Of a stretch of DNA of 64,000 nt, positions 34,188 to 42,650 are shown piece by piece. Source of the DNA: an uncultured Roseburia sp. (lineage in GTDB: Bacteria; Bacillota; Clostridia; Lachnospirales; Lachnospiraceae); NCBI GenBank assembly GCA_944380515.1, contig CALWHT010000038.1, forward strand, positions 1-64,000, written 5' to 3'. Below the pieces are notes generated by a model. That model was not told the origin of the DNA. It searched no databases and saw nothing but the letters and a program-made list of their open reading frames with translations. Positions within the stretch are counted from its first letter, which is position 1. Every line of letters begins with the position of its first letter. The position numbers were made by a program, and so were the translations under genes.

Positions 34188-36362
34188 ATGCAGGAAAGAA
34201 AAAAAATGCTGGCACAGGGCTATACCCTCGACCAGATTCATGAGATTGAGCAGGGACAAAGGGACGGACTAAATCCGGCCCTTTATGCGGACAGAACGTA
34301 TTTTGCCATACAGATGCGTCAAATCCGTCTGGGACTGATGGAAGGGCTTCCGGTGGAGCTTTACGCAAAGCCGGATTATGACTGGTTTCAGATGGAAGAA
34401 ATCCGTCTTGGGTTATCGGCGGGAATTGACGTGGATAAATATGCCGATGCGGAGATTCCTTATGATGTCATGCGCCAGGTGCGTCTGGGGCTTATGGAAG
34501 GCGTGGATTTGTCGGCGTATCGGAAGCTGCCGGCCGGGATTTTAAGAGAACTGCGGGAAGCCATGCATTCCAGAGTAAATATTGTCAAATATATCAAAGA
34601 GGGCTATGGTACGGAGCAGCTGAAGCAAATCCGCCTGGCGCTGGAAAAGGGAGTGGAGATTGACCCTTATCTGGTTCGGGAATTCCGGGGACCGTCCATC
34701 GGGGAAATCTGTGCGGGATTAGAGCGCAGCCTGGATGTTTCACTGTATGCGAAGATAGAATACAGTTGGCAGCAGATGAGGGAAATCCGTCTGGGGCTGG
34801 AGAGCCGCGTTGATGTCTCACAGTATGCAAATTCGTTTTACGGCTGGCAGCAGATGAGGGAAATCCGTCTGGGACTGATGGAGGGGCTCCCGGTGGATAT
34901 CTACCGGAGCCTGATGTACACCGCTTCCGATATGAAACGTATGCGGGAGAAGCTGATGCGGGCAGGGCAGGAAGAGGAAAACCTGAGGGAGACTGCCCTT
35001 TCTGCGTCGGGGAACGGAGATTTTGAGATAACTGTCAGCGCGGACGGGATGAGCGCGTATCTGCATATTAATGAGGAAGGGAAAGTACCGGCTCCGGAGG
35101 CTGTCAGAAAGGCCCTTGCCGACAGCGGAATTACCGTCGGCATCCTGGAGGAGGAAATACAAAAGCTTTCTGACGGCGTTCCGGAGAAAAAGAAGCTTGT
35201 CATCGCAAGAGGAGTTTTGCCCAGGGACGGAAAGGACGGCTGGTATGAGTATTTTTTCCGCACGGGAGCGCAGTTAAGGCCGAAGCTTCTGCCGGACGGT
35301 TCGGTGGATTACCAGAATACGCAGTGGTTTGAGACGGCCGGGCAGGGACAGAAAATCGCGTTTTACCACGAAGCTTCTGCCGGGACGTCGGGCTGTACCG
35401 TCACCGGGAAAAGGATTCCAGCAAAGCATGGAAAACAGCAGAATGTGCTTGCGGGCAGAGGCTTTATCCTGCTTCCGGACAAAAAGACCTACCTTGCGGT
35501 GATGAGCGGCAAAATAGAGCTGCGGGACGGCAGGCTTGAGATTACCAAAATGCTGATTTTGGATGAAATGACGCTCGCGAGCGGAAAGGTCGATTTTGAC
35601 GGCTCCGTTTATATCAAAGGAAATGTGGGAACCGGAACCGTCATTAAAGCCGTCGGTGACGTTTATGTGGACGGCTTTGTGGAAGCGGCCGTGATCGAAA
35701 GCGGCGGAAGCGTTTTTCTCGGACAGGGAATGAATGCCTGCGGTCAGGGTACAGTGCGCGCTGCGGGTGATGTAAACGGGCAGTTTTTTGAAGCTGCCCG
35801 CGTATCTGCCGCCGGGAGCATCCAGGCGAATTATTGTCTCGGCTCTGTTTTGTCCGCCGGAGCAAAGGTCATCATCAGAGGCCGCCACGGAATCCTTGCC
35901 GGAGGGGAGACAAGCGCGTTTTACGGCATTGACGTTTATGAGGCGGGAAACCGTGCCGGGCTGAAGACGGTATTAAAAGTGGGAGTCACCGAGGCGGTGA
36001 GCAGGGGGATAAAAAATTTTGACAGAAAGCTGGAGGAGATTAACAGCGAGCTTCGCATTTTAAGAAACGGTTACGCGGATTTGTACCAGAAGTATCCGCC
36101 TGAAATCCGCAACGCTCTGCCGCTGTTTTTAAAGGTGGAGAGCGCTATTTATACGAAGGAAAAGCAATATGAGGAGCTGCTGCTTCAGAAAGGAGAGCTG
36201 GAGGAAAGGGCAGAGCGTGCGAAAGAGGCGGCGGCTGTGATACACGGAACGCTTTACGAGGGCGTTGAAACGGAAGTAAACGGAATTGTATGGTACGCCA
36301 GAGAAGTCAGCAATGTGACGGTAAAGCGGGCAGGGGAGCGAATTGCTGTTTTTAAAAACTGA
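34188..36362 (+). CDS. FapA-like (DUF342) protein with N-terminal tandem repeats
   Basis: The C-terminal part of this 724-residue protein resembles FapA (DUF342). It has a beta-rich block with GFILLPDKKTY and repeated short strands (GSVYIKGNVGTGTVIKAVGDV in part) forming a beta-helix, then a coiled coil near residues 605-670. In other bacteria FapA relatives bind membranes or polar landmarks and affect flagella or cell-surface processes. The N-terminal roughly 265 residues are unusual: about ten copies of a 25-26-residue unit, core QMREIRLGLxxGVDVSxYA. I do not recognise that repeat as a named family. It sits between Hpt and REC-HD-GYP genes. Confidence 0.75.
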   Translation: MQERKKMLAQGYTLDQIHEIEQGQRDGLNPALYADRTYFAIQMRQIRLGLMEGLPVELYAKPDYDWFQMEEIRLGLSAGIDVDKYADAEIPYDVMRQVRLGLMEGVDLSAYRKLPAGILRELREAMHSRVNIVKYIKEGYGTEQLKQIRLALEKGVEIDPYLVREFRGPSIGEICAGLERSLDVSLYAKIEYSWQQMREIRLGLESRVDVSQYANSFYGWQQMREIRLGLMEGLPVDIYRSLMYTASDMKRMREKLMRAGQEEENLRETALSASGNGDFEITVSADGMSAYLHINEEGKVPAPEAVRKALADSGITVGILEEEIQKLSDGVPEKKKLVIARGVLPRDGKDGWYEYFFRTGAQLRPKLLPDGSVDYQNTQWFETAGQGQKIAFYHEASAGTSGCTVTGKRIPAKHGKQQNVLAGRGFILLPDKKTYLAVMSGKIELRDGRLEITKMLILDEMTLASGKVDFDGSVYIKGNVGTGTVIKAVGDVYVDGFVEAAVIESGGSVFLGQGMNACGQGTVRAAGDVNGQFFEAARVSAAGSIQANYCLGSVLSAGAKVIIRGRHGILAGGETSAFYGIDVYEAGNRAGLKTVLKVGVTEAVSRGIKNFDRKLEEINSELRILRNGYADLYQKYPPEIRNALPLFLKVESAIYTKEKQYEELLLQKGELEERAERAKEAAAVIHGTLYEGVETEVNGIVWYAREVSNVTVKRAGERIAVFKN

Positions 36363-36398
36363 GAATGTGAGAGGATGTGACATTCGGAAAGGATAAAA

Positions 36399-37490
36399 AT
36401 GAGAAACAGAGTTTTGGTTGTGGACGATGCGGAACTGAACAGAGAGATTCTAAAGGAAATCCTGGGGCAAGAGTATCAGGTGATCACGGCGGCCGACGGC
36501 GTGGAAGCCATTGAGCTTTTAGGGCGGCATCACGCTGAGCTGGCAGTCGTATTGCTCGATTTGATTATGCCGAAGGCGGACGGCTTTGCGGTTCTTGAGG
36601 AAATGCGGAAAAAGGGCTGGATGGAAAAGACTCCTGTGCTGATTATCAGCGGGGAGACCTCTGCCGAGACGGAAAAAAAGTGCTTTGAATACGGCGTATC
36701 GGATTTTATCAAAAAACCGTTTGCAAATGACATCATCAAAAAGCGTGTCAATAATATCATCGGGTTATTCCAATATCAGAACGAGCTGGAGGAAAAGGTA
36801 CAGAAGCAGACGCTTGCGCTGCGCAAGCAGTACAGCCTGCTTCAGATTCAGGCGGAAAAGCTTCGCAAGAGTAATGAAAATATCATTGAAATCCTGGGAA
36901 ACGTCGTGGAGTACCGGAATGTCGAGAACGGACAGCATATCAGGCGGGTAAAGGGCTTTACCGCGATTCTTGCGAAGGAGCTGATGAAGGAGTATCCCGA
37001 ATATGGGCTGGACGAAAAAAAGGTTGAGCTGATAGTCGCCGCCAGCGCCCTCCATGATATCGGAAAGATTGCGATACCGGATAAGATTCTGCTAAAGCCG
37101 GCAAAGCTCACCCCGGAGGAGTTTGAGTATATGAAGTCTCATACGACGAGAGGAAGCGAGATTCTTGATAATTTTTCCCACATTTGGGACGAGGATTACC
37201 ACAAAACCACTCATGAGATATGCCGGTACCATCACGAGCGTTATGACGGCAGGGGCTATCCGGATGGTCTTTCGGGCGATGCGATACCGATATCCGCGCA
37301 GCTTGTGTCGATTGCGGACGTTTACGACGCGCTTGTGAGCGAGCGTGTCTATAAGAGCGCTTATTCGAAGGAGGAGGCGTTCCATATGATTGTATCCGGT
37401 GAGTGCGGTGTATTTTCACCGAAGCTGCTGGAGTGTTTCCGAAATACGAGAAAGCAGTTTGAGGAATTGGCGGATAAATATAAAAGTTAG
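36399..37490 (+). CDS. Response regulator with HD-GYP output domain
   Basis: The 363-residue protein has a receiver domain (residues 1-125) with acidic D9/D10, phosphoacceptor D54 in VVLLDLIMPKADG and a conserved Lys in FIKKPF. A linker helix follows, then an HD-GYP domain with ALHDIGKIAIPD, the HHERYDGRGYP motif and GDAIPISAQLVSIADVYDAL. HD-GYP domains with the complete motif hydrolyse cyclic di-GMP. It follows the Hpt and FapA-like genes and probably takes phosphate from the Hpt protein, linking an outside signal to cyclic-di-GMP level. A membrane/transferase fusion gene starts 10 bases later. Confidence 0.94.
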   Translation: MRNRVLVVDDAELNREILKEILGQEYQVITAADGVEAIELLGRHHAELAVVLLDLIMPKADGFAVLEEMRKKGWMEKTPVLIISGETSAETEKKCFEYGVSDFIKKPFANDIIKKRVNNIIGLFQYQNELEEKVQKQTLALRKQYSLLQIQAEKLRKSNENIIEILGNVVEYRNVENGQHIRRVKGFTAILAKELMKEYPEYGLDEKKVELIVAASALHDIGKIAIPDKILLKPAKLTPEEFEYMKSHTTRGSEILDNFSHIWDEDYHKTTHEICRYHHERYDGRGYPDGLSGDAIPISAQLVSIADVYDALVSERVYKSAYSKEEAFHMIVSGECGVFSPKLLECFRNTRKQFEELADKYKS

Positions 37491-37500
37491 GAGCTGAGAC

Positions 37501-39114
37501 ATGGGAAAACGAGACATACTGAAAAACAAATATTATCTGTATTTAACCGAGTTTTTTTCTGGCATGGCGGTCATGGCGGTGGAGCTTGGAGCAAGCCGGC
37601 TGCTTGCCCCCTATTTTTCGTCCTCTCAGATTGTGTGGACCATTATCATCGGAACCATTATGATTGCGATGGCGCTCGGCAACATTTACGGAGGCAGGAG
37701 CGCCGACAAAAATCCGAACCCCGACAGGATGTATTTTCGAATCGTGATTGCCGCCGTTTGGATTGCGGCGATACCGGTTGTGGGTAAGTATATCATTCTG
37801 GGAATCTCCGGTGTGCTGATTCTTACGGTAAATCAAAACTTTCTTATTATTGCGGCGTTTCTGGCGTGTATGGTTATTTTCGTTTACCCGCTGTTTTTGC
37901 TGGGAACCGTGACGCCCTCGCTTGCGAGATATACAGTGGACAGCATTGACGACAGCGGAAAGACCGTCGGCACACTCGGGGCGTTTAATACGGTCGGAAG
38001 CATCATCGGAACCTTTCTCCCGACCTTTGTGACGATTCCGGCGGTGGGAACGGCCGTTACCTTTCTGATTTTTTCAGGAATCCTGCTGCTTTTGGGCATC
38101 GTGTATTTTATCAGCAGAGGAACGGGACGGGCGGCGTGTACAGCGGCCGCCGTGGTGTTTGTGCTCTGCGGTATCTTTGGAAATAATGACAGCTTTGCCT
38201 TCTGGGAAACGGATCTGACCTATGAGGGGGAATCCATCTATAATTATCTGCAGGTCAGAGAGGATGAAAACAGTGTGATTCTCTCCACGAACGTACTGTT
38301 CGGCGTACAGTCCGTCACAATGAAGGACGATTCCCTGACCGGAATGTATTATGACTACGCGATGGCCGCGCCGTTTATGGCGGGAACGGAGGAAAAGGAA
38401 AGCGCCGATGTTCTGATTCTTGGGATGGGAACGGGAACCTATGCCAGGCAGTGCCTGCGGTATTTTGACAATTTAAATATCGAGGGTGTGGAAATTGACG
38501 AAAAAATCACGGAGCTGGCTGGGGAGTATTTTGACCTTCCGGGCGAAACGGAGGTTACGACCTATGACGGCAGGACCTATTTGCAGGCGGTGGACCGCAA
38601 ATACGACGTGATTATGGTCGACGCCTATCAGGATATTACGATTCCGTTTCAGATGTCGTCCGTGGAATTTTTTACAATGGTAAAGGAGCATTTGACGGAC
38701 AACGGCGTGATGGTGGTAAACATGAATATGCACTCGGAAAAAGAGGGAAACATTAATGAGTATCTCGCGGATACGATTGCCTCGGTTTTTCCGAATGTCT
38801 ATACGGTGGACGTGACAGGCTCCACAAACCGGGAGCTGTTTGCGTCGGTGAGCGATGAGGGAATCCGCAGCTTTATCGAGGACCGTGCCGGAGGGGATGC
38901 TGTCGGGCAGGGGGATGAACTGGATTCCCTGATGACGGAGGTCGCAGCCTCTCTTGCCCGGTACGAGGGCGGCGCCAATATTTTAACCGACGATAAGGCT
39001 CCTGTGGAGCTTTTGGGCATGCGGATGATTGACGAGCTGATTGGAGACGAGCTCGGTTATTACAAGCAGATTTTCCAGGAACAGGGACTTACAGGGCTGC
39101 TTGAAAGCCTGTAA
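37501..39114 (+). CDS. Membrane protein fused to a spermidine-synthase-like domain
   Basis: The first roughly 215 residues hold six to seven membrane helices. The rest is a Rossmann methyltransferase-like domain related to spermidine synthases: VLILGMGTGTYARQC, a NIEGVEIDEKITELA acidic loop, DGRTYLQ and VIMVDAYQD. Such fusions ('fused MFS/spermidine synthase') are common in bacteria, but polyamine synthesis has not generally been shown for them. It is 537 residues, normal for the fusion. It is closely spaced (10 bases) to the HD-GYP gene and ends the operon at a strong terminator. Confidence 0.8.
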   Translation: MGKRDILKNKYYLYLTEFFSGMAVMAVELGASRLLAPYFSSSQIVWTIIIGTIMIAMALGNIYGGRSADKNPNPDRMYFRIVIAAVWIAAIPVVGKYIILGISGVLILTVNQNFLIIAAFLACMVIFVYPLFLLGTVTPSLARYTVDSIDDSGKTVGTLGAFNTVGSIIGTFLPTFVTIPAVGTAVTFLIFSGILLLLGIVYFISRGTGRAACTAAAVVFVLCGIFGNNDSFAFWETDLTYEGESIYNYLQVREDENSVILSTNVLFGVQSVTMKDDSLTGMYYDYAMAAPFMAGTEEKESADVLILGMGTGTYARQCLRYFDNLNIEGVEIDEKITELAGEYFDLPGETEVTTYDGRTYLQAVDRKYDVIMVDAYQDITIPFQMSSVEFFTMVKEHLTDNGVMVVNMNMHSEKEGNINEYLADTIASVFPNVYTVDVTGSTNRELFASVSDEGIRSFIEDRAGGDAVGQGDELDSLMTEVAASLARYEGGANILTDDKAPVELLGMRMIDELIGDELGYYKQIFQEQGLTGLLESL

Positions 39115-39116
39115 GG

Positions 39117-39160
39117 AAAAAACGTCCCGATTGGCTGTGAAGCCGTTTCGGGGCGTTTTT
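39117..39160 (+). terminator. Terminator of the signalling operon
   Basis: AAACGTCCCGA pairs with TCGGGGCGTTT, with an inner GGCT-GTGA-AGCC stem, then TTTTT. A separate GC hairpin CGCGCCC-GGC-GGGCGCG follows at 39165-39181, just before the end of the convergent anti-sigma gene. Confidence 0.85.
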
Positions 39161-39186
39161 GGCGCGCGCCCGGCGGGCGCGTGCGT

Positions 39187-40101
39187 TTACTTGCGGATAT
39201 CGGCGGTTACATCGTCGGGAATTGTGAATTCCACAACACCCATGTACATCGGAGCAACGTCGCCTTCATTGAAGCTGATGACAATTTGGCCCTCGGCGTC
39301 AACATAGAAAGCGGTATCGTCCGTAATTTTTTCAAAATTCCATTCGGGAACCTCGGTGTAATCTACCCAGTACATTACATTTTCATCGGCTGCCATCTGC
39401 TCGCGCATCTGTGATTTGATATTTTCGCTGATGGGAGTGATATAGTCGGCTCCTTCCGTAAAGAGATCCTTTAATTGCAGGCGCTCCCCGGTATTTAAGT
39501 CGATGGTATAGAAATAGTGCCATTCGGCTCCGCTGCCGGCGCCCTGATAGCAAATCAGTTTCAGGGTAAAATAATCCTGTGTGGTGTTGATGACCTCATG
39601 CTTGATGAGGATGTCCTGATAGCCCTCGTCGCTGATGTTTTTCTCAAATTCGGTCACCCATTTATCGGTCAGGGCTTCGATTTCCGCGTTGATCTCATCC
39701 GTTGATTTTTTCAGGTTTTCCGAAACCTCCGAATTTTCACTGTCTGTTTCGGTGTCCGAAACAGCCTCCGGGACGAGCTTTGGAACTTCGACGTCGGCCA
39801 TATTGCGGTCGCTTTCGTATTCGTAATTGCGGAACGTTACAACCTCAATCAGGTTTCCGAGCAGCGGGATTTTTTCCATTGCGTAGGCGACGCTCGCCGA
39901 GGTATTCGGGAGAATAATAAATGCCGCGATGGCCGCTGCGGCTGCCGTGCCGATTCTGACAAAATACGTCTTTCTTCTGTTTCGTTTGTTTTCCCTTTTT
40001 GCTTTTTCCATTTTTTCTTTCATATCATTTACCTGCCTTTCTGACATGCGTGGAATTTCATACCGTTTCTTTAATTCATCCATACCATTTTTTTCCATCA
40101 T
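39187..40101 (-). CDS. RsiV-like anti-sigma factor (DUF3298 domain)
   Basis: The 304-residue protein has a charged cytoplasmic N-terminus of about 45 residues for sigma binding and one membrane helix (about residues 47-72). Its outside part includes a linker rich in Ser/Glu and a C-terminal DUF3298 domain (YTIDLNTGERLQLKDLFTEG and FNEGDVAPMYMGVVEFTIPDD in part). This is the layout of RsiV, which in Bacillus and enterococci binds lysozyme and is then cleaved to free SigV. It overlaps the upstream sigma gene by 4 bases. It likely senses a cell-wall-active molecule; lysozyme sensing is inference. Confidence 0.85.
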   Translation of the reverse strand: MMEKNGMDELKKRYEIPRMSERQVNDMKEKMEKAKRENKRNRRKTYFVRIGTAAAAAIAAFIILPNTSASVAYAMEKIPLLGNLIEVVTFRNYEYESDRNMADVEVPKLVPEAVSDTETDSENSEVSENLKKSTDEINAEIEALTDKWVTEFEKNISDEGYQDILIKHEVINTTQDYFTLKLICYQGAGSGAEWHYFYTIDLNTGERLQLKDLFTEGADYITPISENIKSQMREQMAADENVMYWVDYTEVPEWNFEKITDDTAFYVDAEGQIVISFNEGDVAPMYMGVVEFTIPDDVTADIRK

Positions 40102-40592
40102 GACACCTCCATTCTTATTTTCAGTTTCTGAATGCCGCGGTAGAGACGGCTTTTTATGGTACTTACATTTTCCTCAAGGACTTCTGCGATTTCTTCCAGT
40201 TTTAGGCCCTCGAAGTAGCGGAGCTCTATGACCGCTTTATCCTCTATGGGAAGGGAGTTCAGCGCATTGATCAGGTCAAGGTCTTCGTATACGTCGTTTG
40301 TTCCGTGCTCCCTGGGCAGTTCCTCCCAGGATATGGTGTCCGGAAGCTTCAGGAAACGGAAAATTTCGTTCAGCATAATGCGGTAAACCCAGGTTGCGGC
40401 ATATTCCTTATGCTTTAAGGTGCCGCTGTTTTTGATGGCCTGATAGGCGCCGTTTTGTACGATGTCGCCCGCGTCGTCGGGGTTGTGTACGTAGCTGTAG
40501 GCGAGGCGGTAGTAGCGGTTATAGTTATCCAGTATGATTTGCTCCACCAGCTGTTCTTTTGTCGGTTCTTCTTTCGCAGAGAAGAATTTCAA
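40098..40592 (-). CDS. ECF sigma factor, SigV-like
   Basis: The 164-residue protein has region 2 (LAYSYVHNPDDAGDIVQNGAYQAI in part) and region 4 (LRYFEGLKLEEIAEVLEENVSTIKSRL in part), with no region 1 or 3, as in ECF sigma factors. The gene order sigma then DUF3298 anti-sigma, with a 4-base overlap, and an ECF-type promoter just upstream suggest a SigV-type autoregulated stress module. Region 2 reads DIVQNGAYQAI where most ECF factors have DIVQETF or similar. AAGGAGG precedes the ATG. Confidence 0.9.
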   Translation of the reverse strand: MKFFSAKEEPTKEQLVEQIILDNYNRYYRLAYSYVHNPDDAGDIVQNGAYQAIKNSGTLKHKEYAATWVYRIMLNEIFRFLKLPDTISWEELPREHGTNDVYEDLDLINALNSLPIEDKAVIELRYFEGLKLEEIAEVLEENVSTIKSRLYRGIQKLKIRMEVS

Positions 40593-40623
40593 GGTGCTGC
40601 ACCTCCTTTATTTGTTTCTATTG

Positions 40624-40654
40624 ATTAGACATTTTGGAGTGTGAAAAAGTTTCA
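40624..40654 (-). promoter_or_regulatory. ECF-type (SigV-like) autoregulatory promoter
   Basis: On the minus strand TGAAAC (40654-40649) followed by five Ts is the typical -35 of many ECF sigma factors. TGTCTAA (starting at 40631) matches the CGTCTA-type -10 at a 17 bp spacer except for its first base. It lies about 30 bases before the sigma gene. Confidence 0.65.
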
Positions 40655-40804
40655 AATATTTAAAAAATTTTGACAGGATATATTGTAAAGCAAGCACATA
40701 AAAAAGGTAAGTGATTATTTGCAATCTTATGTTACAATAAGTAGTAAATGTCGAAGCGAATTGTTTCCGCTTACGGCGCAGTACATGAAATGGAGACAGA
40801 AAGA

Positions 40805-41296
40805 ATGAACATAAGATTTGCGACAATGAATGACCTGGATGCCATTGCCGGAGTGGAGCGGCAATGCTTTCCGCCGGAGGAGGCGGCAACCAGAGAGGAT
40901 TTTGAAAAAAGGCTTGCCGTATTTCCGGAGCATTTCTGGCTGCTGGAGGAGGAGGGCAGGATTGTCAGCATGATAAATGGAATGGTCACGGATATTCCCA
41001 TATTGCGGGACGAAATGTTTGCCGACGCGGGAATGCATCAGGAGCAGGGCGCATGGCAGATGATTTTCGGTGTGGAGACCCTGCCGGAATATCAGGGAAG
41101 GGGCTGCGCCACGGCGCTGCTGCGCCGGGTCGTCTCGGACGTGCAGGAGCAGGAGAGAAAAGGTATCGTATTGACATGTAAGGAGCAACTGATTCCATTT
41201 TACCGGAAGTTCGGGTTTATCAACGAAGGAAAGTCGATGTCAAAGCACGGCGGGGCGACGTGGTATGACATGCGGCTGACCTACGGGGAATTATAG
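40805..41296 (+). CDS. GNAT-family N-acetyltransferase
   Basis: The start is taken at the ATG giving MNIRFATMNDLDAIA; an ATG 15 bases earlier is also possible. The 163-residue protein has the acetyl-CoA-binding motif A as LPEYQGRGCATALL and the late FYRKFGFINEGKS, both typical of GNAT enzymes. It transfers an acetyl group to an amine, but the acceptor is not apparent. It is a single gene between the sigma-factor module and the LysR/DUF3737 locus. Confidence 0.88.
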   Translation: MNIRFATMNDLDAIAGVERQCFPPEEAATREDFEKRLAVFPEHFWLLEEEGRIVSMINGMVTDIPILRDEMFADAGMHQEQGAWQMIFGVETLPEYQGRGCATALLRRVVSDVQEQERKGIVLTCKEQLIPFYRKFGFINEGKSMSKHGGATWYDMRLTYGEL

Positions 41297-41329
41297 GAAA
41301 AGGGGTGATGCGGTACTTTTCCGGCTGCG

Positions 41330-42223
41330 TCACCGGGCATGAAAGGTTTGCTGTAATTGCTGTAAAAATTTTTCTGCCGCTCTGGAAAATACCTGATATT
41401 TTTTCCAGACAATCGTTGCTTCCGCTTCGAGCCTTGGAAAGAGGGGGCGGAAGCACAGGGAGCTGCTTGGAACAATATCCAGCAGCTTGTCAAAACAAAT
41501 TGTGTAGCCGAAGCCCTCGTCTGTCAGGAGGGAGGCGTTTAACACCAGATTGTAGGTGGCGACAATATTGAGTTTGGATAAATCTTGTTTCAGCCATTCG
41601 GAAATAATCCGTTTTGCATTTTCCTGATGGGAGACAATCAACGGCTTATCCCATAAGTCTTCGGGGCAGATAACTTCCTTTGCCGCCAGGGGAGAGTCCC
41701 TGCGCATCAGCACACCCCAGACATCCTTAATCGGAATTTTCAGAGTTTCGTATTTGGCAATATCCACCGAGTCGTACAAAAGTCCGAAATCAATCAGTCC
41801 CTTATCCAGCTGTTCCATTACATAGGAAGAATTGCCGCTGGAAATGTGGTAATGTATATCGGGATAGTCGTGCTGCAGTTCCCGGGCGGTTTTTGCGAAA
41901 AGACGAATAATATTTGTTTCGCCGGTTCCGATATAGACATCTCCGGCAACCACGTCATCCGAAAGCGAAATCTCGCTTTCGGTTTTTTTCACCAATTCGA
42001 GAATTTCTTCCGCGCGCTTGCGCAGAATCATTCCCTCTTCGGTCAATGTCACCTTGCGGGAGCCTTTGGTACCGCGAATCAAAAGTTGTTTGCCAAGTTC
42101 TTCCTCCATTGCCTTTAGCTGAGTCGACAGGGTGGGCTGGGACAGGTGCAGGGATTCGGCCGCCCCCGAAATGCTCTGCTCCCTTGCCACCGCCAGAAAA
42201 TATTGAAGGACGCGCAGCTCCAT
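41330..42223 (-). CDS. LysR-family transcriptional regulator
   Basis: The 297-residue protein has the N-terminal winged helix (FLAVAREQSISGAAESLHLSQPTLSTQ in part) and the two-lobe effector domain with SYVMEQLDKGLIDFGLL and a SLLTDEGFGYTICFDKLL segment. It is divergent from the small helical protein and DUF3737 gene, its likely targets. The effector is unknown. Length is typical. It is not a close copy of the other LysR protein in the window. Confidence 0.92.
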   Translation of the reverse strand: MELRVLQYFLAVAREQSISGAAESLHLSQPTLSTQLKAMEEELGKQLLIRGTKGSRKVTLTEEGMILRKRAEEILELVKKTESEISLSDDVVAGDVYIGTGETNIIRLFAKTARELQHDYPDIHYHISSGNSSYVMEQLDKGLIDFGLLYDSVDIAKYETLKIPIKDVWGVLMRRDSPLAAKEVICPEDLWDKPLIVSHQENAKRIISEWLKQDLSKLNIVATYNLVLNASLLTDEGFGYTICFDKLLDIVPSSSLCFRPLFPRLEAEATIVWKKYQVFSRAAEKFLQQLQQTFHAR

Positions 42224-42311
42224 TGTGATTTCCTCCTGACTGTTGAGATAGCCTCAGTATAGCAGAACAATATATAGGTTTCAACTATACTATTATATTA
42301 TCAATATGAAT

Positions 42312-42340
42312 TTGCTATTTGATGGTTTAGGGATTATACT
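42312..42340 (+). promoter_or_regulatory. Promoter of the DUF3737 operon
   Basis: TTGCTA (42312-42317) and TATACT (42335-42340) are 17 bp apart, in the 166-base region divergent from the LysR gene. The AT-rich part around 42260-42305 is the likely LysR site; no clear palindrome was singled out. Confidence 0.5.
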
Positions 42341-42389
42341 GGACCTGTAAGAAACACAAGGCAATATATGTGCAAAAGGCAATGCGGAA

Positions 42390-42638
42390 ATGAGGGAAAA
42401 TATGATAAATAATATATCCGGGCAGGCGCTGCTTCAGAACCTTAAGGATGCGGGATGCAGTCCCGGGCAGGTGCAGCGGTTTCTGTCCCTTGAGACGGAG
42501 GGAAACACAAAAGAGCAGCTAAAGCTGCTTGCCGAGCACCGAAAACATCTTTTGGAGCGGGTTCACCGGGAGGAAAAGCGGATTGACTGCCTGGATTATC
42601 TGGTTTACCAAATCAAAAAAAATAATGTAAAACGATAG
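42390..42638 (+). CDS. Small helical protein linked to DUF3737
   Basis: The 82-residue frame could start at 42390 or at ATG 42402 (MINNISGQALLQNL). It is predicted helical and charged, with LQNLKDAGCSPGQVQRFLSLETEG followed by a likely coiled coil (KLLAEHRKHLLERVHREEKRI in part). This resembles the C-terminal dimer helix of MerR-type regulators without the DNA-binding half. I cannot assign a function. The gap to the DUF3737 gene is 12 bases and both are divergent from a LysR gene, so they probably act together. Confidence 0.65.
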   Translation: MRENMINNISGQALLQNLKDAGCSPGQVQRFLSLETEGNTKEQLKLLAEHRKHLLERVHREEKRIDCLDYLVYQIKKNNVKR

Positions 42639-42650
42639 GAGGAATCAGTA

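Noticed and set aside
34188..35000. A CRISPR-like array in the repeat part of the FapA-like gene
   Set aside because: The repeats are protein-level units of about 78 bases with diverged DNA and one open frame, without constant repeats or unique spacers. No CRISPR array or cas gene was seen anywhere in the window.
37501..39114. A true spermidine synthase
   Set aside because: The domain is related, but it is fused to membrane helices and no other polyamine gene is nearby. Calling it speE would claim more than the sequence shows.
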